NCBI GenBank assembly: GCA_963402885.1
Contig: OY727095.1
Location: 12,715,001-12,779,000 of the forward strand
DNA: 64,000 nt
From: Antedon bifida
Lineage: Eukaryota; Echinodermata; Crinoidea; Comatulida; Antedonidae
Reading direction: 5' to 3'
The notes below the pieces were generated by a model. It did not search any database and was not told where the DNA came from. It saw nothing but the letters and a program-made list of their open reading frames with translations. Both the position numbers and the translations under genes were made by a program. Of the stretch, positions 39,901-48,900 are shown in pieces. Numbering within the stretch: the first letter of the stretch is position 1; the number at the start of each line of letters is the position of its first letter.

Positions 39901-42900
39901 CAAAGATACCGTAATTCAGTTTATGCATTTATATAATTATGTATGCCATGTGATTTCTGCAGTTTCAGATGTTTTTAATCTGTCAATATTTTAACCATGC
40001 ACTGGTGCATATTATGTCTATGTTTGTGGTCATGACAATAACGAAGTATCTTAGGTAATTATCTCTTACAACTAAGACAATGGTTATAATTGTAAGTTTG
40101 AATAGAAATGAATTAGCAACAAATATAGACATGAATGAAAAGAATGAAATCTACTACCTTCTTGACAGATATGTATCTCAATGTAACGACAACAGTGGAG
40201 CAAGTTGAGAAGTCGTTCAAAGGTAAGAATTTCTAAATTTGATGTAAAACGTTTTTTTTCTAGATTTTATGACTAAACCATTTGTTTCTCGAAAGATGTA
40301 AGTACATGTTAAAAGAAGTATTTATTTATTTTGATTTAATGCAACGATTTCCAATATCCAATATAGAAATTGGCATGAAATATTATTCATATAAGATATT
40401 TGCGGGGGACTATATTTGAACTTATTGTTATTTGAACAATTGCTGTTGACTCAAGTAAAAGATTAATTGTCGATCTCTAACTTCTGGAGGTCATTTGCAG
40501 CAATTAAACTAGAATACATTTTAAAAGAAATATTTGTTTATTTTGATTTAAAGGCAACGATTTCCAATATCCAATATAGAAATGGGCATGAAATATTATT
40601 CATATAAGATATTTGCCGGGGGACTATATTTGAACTTACATCAATTGCTGTTGACTCAAGTAAAAGAATAATTATCGATCTATAACTTCTGGAGGTCATT
40701 TGCAGCAATTAAACTATAATACATTTTAAAAGAAATATTTGTTTATTTTGATTTAAAGGCAACGATTTCCAATATCCAATATAGAAGTTTGCATGAAATA
40801 TTATTCATATAAGATATTTGCCGTGTATTATATTTGAACTTACATCAATTGCTGTTGACTCAAGTAAAAGATTAATTATCGATCTCTAACTTCTGGAGGT
40901 CATTTGCAATTAAACTAATGTAACTATTCGCTGATAACACAAATTAAACTAAGATTTATTAAGACGTTTCAAGAATATATTTTTGATTTACAAAATCAAA
41001 TTGATCATTTCAAACAAAGATTTGGAATGCATTAGGAGATTAATGAAAACAAACGTCTGTCAACTGTTTTATAATTTATTTATTTGTTTGTTCTTAATCT
41101 GTAGCTCTTTACTTTATATTCTACATTACAACGCTGATTTAAGCCTGTTTTTCACTAGGCGAATTTATTTATGCATCAAATTGTTTTATGCATCGAATTT
41201 TCCGAGGTCTTGGTTGTGCGTTATTTAGCGTCACAAAGGGGAAACTTCGCGCGAAGACCAACCAAAAATTAATGATTAAAACTAAACACTAATGTTTTTG
41301 GCTTTTTAAATGGCAAAGAGAATGGGAGACCAAATAAAAGGAGAACTGTTTCCAAAAACTAAATTTCAGTTTTATTTTCGTTTTTGTAAAGGGTGTTACA
41401 GGGAAGACTATCAATGTGATAACCAAGAATGCATTCATCAACTATTCGTTTGCGATGGAAAAACAGACTGTCGAGATGGAAGCGACGAATTCAATTGTGA
41501 AAGTAATATAATATCAATAGTAGAAATATTTATGCAATTATTACATTATATTTTTCATTGCTTTTATGGAATGGGTTGCTAACTTAATTAACAAAAACTC
41601 AAATGACTGTATGTTTATCTAGGCCAATAGTAAGAAATAGACGAATGCAAATGTATGCTAATTGGGAGAAATCACCTGGTATTTATAAATACAATGTTGC
41701 AGGGAAATATAACATTGTAGTTTCAAATGCTGATCGAACTTTTTGTTTTACTCTTAAAGCCAATTTGTTCCTATAGGACGTAACACAATAACGTACTACA
41801 CGCCAATTAGAAACAAAGGACTATCTGAATTTTGCTTGCGATTGGTTAAATTGAGCGTACGTCGTCGCATTGCGTCCTAGTGGGAACCACACTATCACTT
41901 TGTATTGTGACTTCTTTTCCAGACGAATGTGAATATGGGGACTTCCAGTGTAAAGACAAACAATGCATACCTGTATCATTTGTTTGCGACTTCATCACAC
42001 AATGTACTGATATGTCTGATGAAATCGAATGTCGTACGTATACTGCATTATAACAAATTAAATAATGGTTTACTAAAATAAAAAAAAAAAAAAATTGAGT
42101 CTACTCTACCTTCAAAAGATTTAAATTTGTGTATGATCTTTTCCTACTTGGACGTACGTAAGCACGCCATAATCATCTCAACTGTTGCTTTTGATTAGTC
42201 TTGTGTCGCGCCTACGTCACGTCAAATTGAGAACCAATATTAACTAATAAATTATTTGATCATAAGTTTAATTATCGTATATCAACCTTAGTGTTTAGTA
42301 CTGTACGGTACACTAAAAGTAACAATATACAATTTGCCAATTCAAGATCCGATCAATACTAAACAAAGCATTTTCATAACGCATGAGAACAATTATAATT
42401 AACTTCATAAAATAGTAGTAATTCATAGAAAACCTTCATTAGTAAATAGAGTAAGTATTGATCTAACCATGTGTTGCTAATGTAATATTTTAAATTGTCT
42501 TAATATGTAGACTTAATGAGACTCCCATTAATAATTTACTTACACCATTTTAACGTTTTGTTTTTCAAGATTATCCAAACTGCACATCAGAGGAGTTCAC
42601 ATGTGATAATGGTCAATGTGTAGATTCTAATCAACGATGTGATTTATTAATACAGTGTACAGACGGATCCGATGAAAAGGATTGTGGTGAGAATGGCCCT
42701 ACATCAAATGACAATTAAAACCGAAATTAACATTGAATTGTATTAGTTGATCAATTTTATTTATTTGTAAATGTTTGTTTGTATATACGCATTTTGTTTT
42801 TTGGGAGCAAACGTCACAACGCGTACGTACGTACATGATTGTTGTTTGTACGTACGCGTCGTGACGCTTGCCAAACCCTTCCCATCATGCATTGTGCAAT

Positions 42901-45900
42901 AAAGTTCCTCGCGAAATCAAGCTAAGGAGGAACCGCCACTGAGCTCAGTAAATCTGGATTGAATTGATCACGCAGTCACACACATAGGTGACGAACCGGA
43001 TTGCATATGGGGTAGAATGTTTATTTAAAACAATATACGTTATGTAATATAATGACGTGTTTTGTTCGTGCTTACGTCACAATAGGTGCACACTTCTCTT
43101 TTAGATTTCTGTTCCTCTGGATTTCAGTGCTATGATGGATCCTGTTTACCATTACGAGCCGTATGTGACGCCACCAACGACTGTCCTGGTGACACAGTGG
43201 AGGACGAAATGATTTGCGGTATGTATTCAACATTCAATTATTTCCTTCTCTACTTATATTATCGTAACAATTTATATTATTTATAGTAAAATAAAATTAG
43301 AATATCGTTTTAAATTGAAATGTATATATATTCTTTCAAAATGTCTACAAACCAACATTTTCTTTCCATAGATTATTGGATAAACGCCACATGTCCAGCT
43401 GATACAATGGCCTGCAAGAACAAGGAATGTTCACCAAAACGGTTCAGATGCCTTTATGACTTGGATGAATACCATATTCAGAAAGGATGCCGGGATATGT
43501 CACACCTTGAACGATGTGGTAAGTTTTAAACGTCTCAATGCCAAAGGCCCGGCCTACAACGATCATCTAGGCCTGACCAAGTTTACTAAAGCTAAATGGA
43601 CGTAAATTGGACAATTCTAATTAATAATTGTTTAGTATATCTTATCAATATTTTATTTCAGATGATTATAATTGCCTGGAAGACACCTTTAAATGTCCAT
43701 CGTCGTACTGTATTGCAGAGAGATTACGTTGCAATGCAATATGGGATTGCCCAAATGGAGAAGATGAAAGAGAGTGTGGTAATTGTTTTCTTATAAATTT
43801 CTCTATTTAGTCCATGTTTCGTCATCGTTAGTTAGTCATCATTTCTGATAACTAGTAATGTCGAAATACTTAATCCTGACGTGAATATGTTCGTGATGTT
43901 TGTGTTTTATGTTTGGTAATGTTTGTGTTTTATGTTTGGTGTGTTTTGTGAGAGTCCCTTGATTGTCAGCGCATGCGGTTTTGGGTTACCCTCATTAAAA
44001 ATGTTGAAAAGACCTGTATTACATAAAAAAATTCCTCTTCTCGAATCTTTTTTTACAGATTCATACGTCTGTCCAAATTCGTATAAATGTAGAAACAGTA
44101 TAATTTGCATAGCACATAACGACAGGTGTAATGGAGTTAAGAATTGTCCAGAAGGGGATGACGAAATAGTTTGTGGTAAGTAATTAGCAATTTTTGTGTT
44201 TGATGTTGAGTCATGAAGATGTACTGTATTGTTTTCAAAATCGGTTTATAAGGAATAAAAAGGGAATGAAAATAAATATAATTGTTGATGATAATGGTGA
44301 CAAATTGGCGCTCTTTTTCAGACGACGTTTGCCCCGCACCTGAATGTTCTTGCAGAGGGCTTGAGGTCACATGTCATGGGATTGCGTGGAATCAAACCTT
44401 AGCATCAATTATTCTACCATCAGCAAGATATTTGTAAGTTTAGTTTTCTTTTAAAGTTTTCCGTGTTATTTGAATTCAAGTTCAAGTTCAAATTTCAAGT
44501 TCAAATTTATTCACATAATGCAAACATATACAAAAATATAATAGATACAAATGGTTGGAAATTAAGTAAATAATAGTTGCATTATGCCTGGAGAATACCA
44601 TTTAAACCCCAAGGGGCTTTAAGCCTGGATCCACCAGAAAGAATAAAAAAGTTAAAAATAATAATAATAAGCATAAGGTGAGGGTTAGCTACTGACAGAC
44701 AGGGACGGACATGTACGACGATACAAACACGACAAGGACGACAGGAAGGACAAACTGAATTTATATGATTTGCCTAATTAAATTTAATAATAAGTTATTA
44801 ATATGATCAAAATAATTAATTTACTTTATATTTTGATATTAGATAAGATTTGTAGTTTATTTTTAGAGTATTATTTGTTTTGCTATTTATAGTTATTGAC
44901 GGATTAAGAGAGTTCCAGAGTAGGGGTCCGGTATGTAGTATAGAGTTTAGTATTTTGCTTACTGTTATAGTTTTTGGAAATGTAGTTGTTTGCGTTCCTA
45001 GTGTTATATGTGTGTAGTTCGTTATTTTTAGTGAAGAAACCGTTGAAAGTGGTTGGAAGTTTGTTATTTGAGTACCTATACATGAAGAGGGCAGTTTGCA
45101 ATTTATTAATGTCAAAGATGTTTAGGGTATTTAGGGTGTGAAAAAGAGGTTTAGAGTGAGAGAGGTAGTTTGAGAGAGTGCAAATGCGAAGGGCCTTTTT
45201 TTGGAGTTTGAATAGTTTGTCTATTTTGGTTGTTTCCGTGCTGGTCCATGGACAGAGAGTTCGATGTTTTGAGTCAGTGGCTGCCCATGCAATGTTGCAG
45301 TAAGAGAGATGTGGAAGTATTAGAGTATTATATAAAGAAAAAAGGATGTTAGACGGAAGAGTAAATTTAAGTTTTTTTAGTATGCCAATAGTTCTTGAAA
45401 TTTTGTTTGAAATGTTATTAATATGGAGATTCCAGTTCAGTTTATTATCAATAATCACACCAAGAAAATGGGTGTGGTCGACTGGTTTGATGGGTATATT
45501 ATAGATATTTGTATTTGTAGCCTTATTATTGTTTTTATTTCCGGAAAAAGTGAATGTAATTTGTTTTGCTGATGTTTAGTGAAAGCTTGTTGATTTTAAA
45601 CCAGTTTGAAACGTTTCGGATTTCTCGGTTGAAAGTTTGGATTAAAGTGTTAGGATCTGGGCCGGAGAGAAAGATATTCGTGTCATCTTATTAACTTCTA
45701 TAAAAAGAGTTCTTATAAATGACAACACGTTTATAATCAGGGCAGTATATTGCCGTTGAAATGGGTAATCTCAAAGATGATGGGGCACTGAAGTCTCAGT
45801 AAAACAGAACTTAGGCGGGAAATGGAATCTATTGGCTGTTGATGTCAATTTGGCAAGCAATATACAACAGAATAGACAGCGCTCTTATGGTCATTAAAAC

Positions 45901-48900
45901 GTTACATTACATACACAGGTCCAAAGGTTAAATAAATGTGTTTTTTTCTACAGAAACCTAACAAATCTTAGAAGGAACTCTGTAAACAGAAGGTCAACTA
46001 GAGGTGTAACTCTCAAAGATTCTTTACTTCTTGACATTGATCAATTTTCTTTACTTATAGCAGCGTAAGTTCATAATGTACATCATTTCATTTTGATAAA
46101 TTGATATGTATTCATTATGAGTAAATCAAAGAGGTTCCGATCAATGAAATTGCGAATGATGTGAGTGTTTTGTGTATTTTTCTTATATACATCGATAAAA
46201 ACTGAGATGAGATTTACACACTATTATTAGATATTACCTCTACGAAAAAGTGGAATTTACTTTACAAACAATGTATACCGGTAATCCATATTTGGTAACA
46301 TAAGAATCCATTTCGTAGATTTCTTTCATATTTTCATTCAATCTTTATTTGGACAATTCATCCTTAAACAAATTCTGTTCTGTTCTAATGAAAACTATTC
46401 TAGTTATTTTATTCTGTATTCAAACTTTGTTTTGTTGTAGTGATTTTTCAAGTAATGGAATAGAAGAGATTTTACCAAACACATTTGGTCAGCAAGTAAA
46501 TTTGCAGATATTGTGAGTAATAATAACCACTTTCTAAATAACTTAGGCCTAACTTTTAATAAAATGCATATTTACATGTGAAACAATTTTATTATTTATA
46601 GGGTACTGTCAAATAACGAGATAAAACATTTGGAAAAAGGGGCATTTAATGGTTTGAGAAATCTTCAATTTCTGTAAGTGAATTTTATCTCGAATCTTTA
46701 CATAGTAATACAATTTTGAGTTAATCAATGCGATGGTTGTTTACAAAATAGTTATTTTCCGCACATACACCATATATCATCACAACATGAGCCGGTTTAT
46801 TTACTTTGTTTTAAATTACTCATTTCTATAATTTTAGGTACATAGACTATAACGGTTTAATATCAGTAGATTCTGGAGTGTTTTCAGTTCTAAGTGCACT
46901 GCAAAACCTGTAAGTAATGTGAATTAAAATCGTATAAACATCTTTATTTACCAATTATTCGTCAAAAATATAAATTAAGCTAAGACTAATTTGAGGCGTA
47001 GAGTGAATGTGGAGTAGTTTAAAAGATGAGATCATTCCATGATGCATAATAGCTTTCATTTCATTAAACTTTATGTTTGAGTACATTTGTAAAAGATTTT
47101 CATCTAAAAATTAGGCCTAACGTTTACAAAAATATAAATATGGTTTTGAATTATTTACGGTTTTACAGATATTTACAAGAAAACATGTTAACTGAATTCC
47201 AAGAAGATGTATTTGATGGTTTACATGAACTAAAATCATTGTAAGTTTTGATCCATTTTTATTATAACCTTTTTAAAACCGATATTTTTTTGCACAACCA
47301 ATGCTCAAACCACACCTACATCTGCAGAAATTCCTTTTTTTTAGATAACGCATTTCACAAATGTATTGTTTCTTTTAGGTCAACAGATGATTTCCTTTTC
47401 TGTTGTATGATAAATGACATTGTTGGTGACATTGAACATTGTCACCCTCCTGCGGATCAATTCTCCTCTTGTGAGGATCTTATGAAAAATGTATTCTTAC
47501 GAGTACTGATGTGGATTCTTGGAGTGAGCGCGCTATTAGGCAATGTCATCGTCATTGTATGGCGCTTGTATTCGAAGGACTATCGCAATGTTCAGTCAAT
47601 ACTTATTACAAATCTTGCCGCTTCGGATTTCTTAATGGGTCTTTACATGATAATTATCGCTGGGGCTGATTTATATTATAGAGGGCGTTACGCTCGAGTT
47701 GCAGAAGATTGGAAATCGAGTTTTCTGTGCAATTTTGCCGGAGCTATATCGACTTTATCTAGTGAATTTTCAGTGTTTATATTAGTTGTTATGAGTCTGG
47801 ATCGTGCGGTATCTGTCGGATTTCCATTTAGCACCGCTCGACTAAATCGTAAAAAGTGTCTTATTATGCTCGCAATAGCTTGGTTGACTATGATTGTTAT
47901 CAGTTTTCTACCAATGTTTAACATCCCGTATTTTGGAGAAAGTTATTATGGACGACCTAGCGTATGTCTTGCCTTGCCACTTACAGGAGATCGTCTCGAT
48001 GGTTGGGAATATTCAGTCGCTATTTTTCTGGGATTCAATCTCTTAGGATTTGTTATTATCGCTATCAGTTATACATACATCTATGTTGTTGTTAAACAAG
48101 CTGGAGCCTCCGTAAATAAAAGTCAGTCGAAAACTAAAGAGTTAAAAATGGCAACGAAAATGGCAATAATCGTTTTTACTGATTTCTGCTGCTGGTTCCC
48201 AATTATTTTGATGGGAATAGTTTCTCAGGCTGGAGCTTGGCAGATTCCTGTAGACATTTATGTGTGGTCGGCGACATTGATCATGCCAATAAACTCATCC
48301 CTGAACCCGTATCTTTACACAATTCCCTATATCAAGGATGCAAGGAAGAGGAAGAAGTTATCAAAAAAAGGAACATGTGCGTCCATTATGATGAGTGAAA
48401 CACAAAGTGAGTAACATCTCAGTTGATGTGTTTGCTTTTTAAACCGTGGTTCCTACTTGTGATTATTCAATATACGCTGCGTTGCGAACGCAACGCAAGG
48501 ACGTATGCGCAACGTAAGTAACTTGACCAAACACAATCACAAGCGCTATTACCATTGGTAAATTCGGTTGCGTTGCGCTTACGTCCTTGCGTCGCGTCGC
48601 TAGTGAGAACCACGCTTTAGGTAACACATTGATATTGTAGAATTGGGATAGTAGGACACTGCAGTTTGTTTATTGCTTTTTTTTATTTCTAAATTTTCTG
48701 AGTGAATTTAGCCATGTACTGCAGTAACTTATAGTATATAGTTGTCCTTCAACGTTGTAAAGTTTTAACATATTCATTTTTTACTAATGTAACAAAAATA
48801 TGTCTTATTTTAGAAGCCGAAGTAACATTACTTGACAAAGTTAAGCAAGATCTTGAAAGAAACCGTGTTCTACCTTTGCTCAGCATAGCAACCTCTCGCC

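Noticed and set aside
33450-44183. Several short + strand open frames each with one LDLa motif, as independent small genes
   Set aside because: Each sits between a good acceptor and donor with matching phase 1, so they are exons of the receptor; their apparent ATGs lie in intron sequence or inside domains.
44816-45115. Separate 99-codon minus-strand gene
   Set aside because: It is the frameshifted C-terminal continuation of the LINE reverse-transcriptase fragment.
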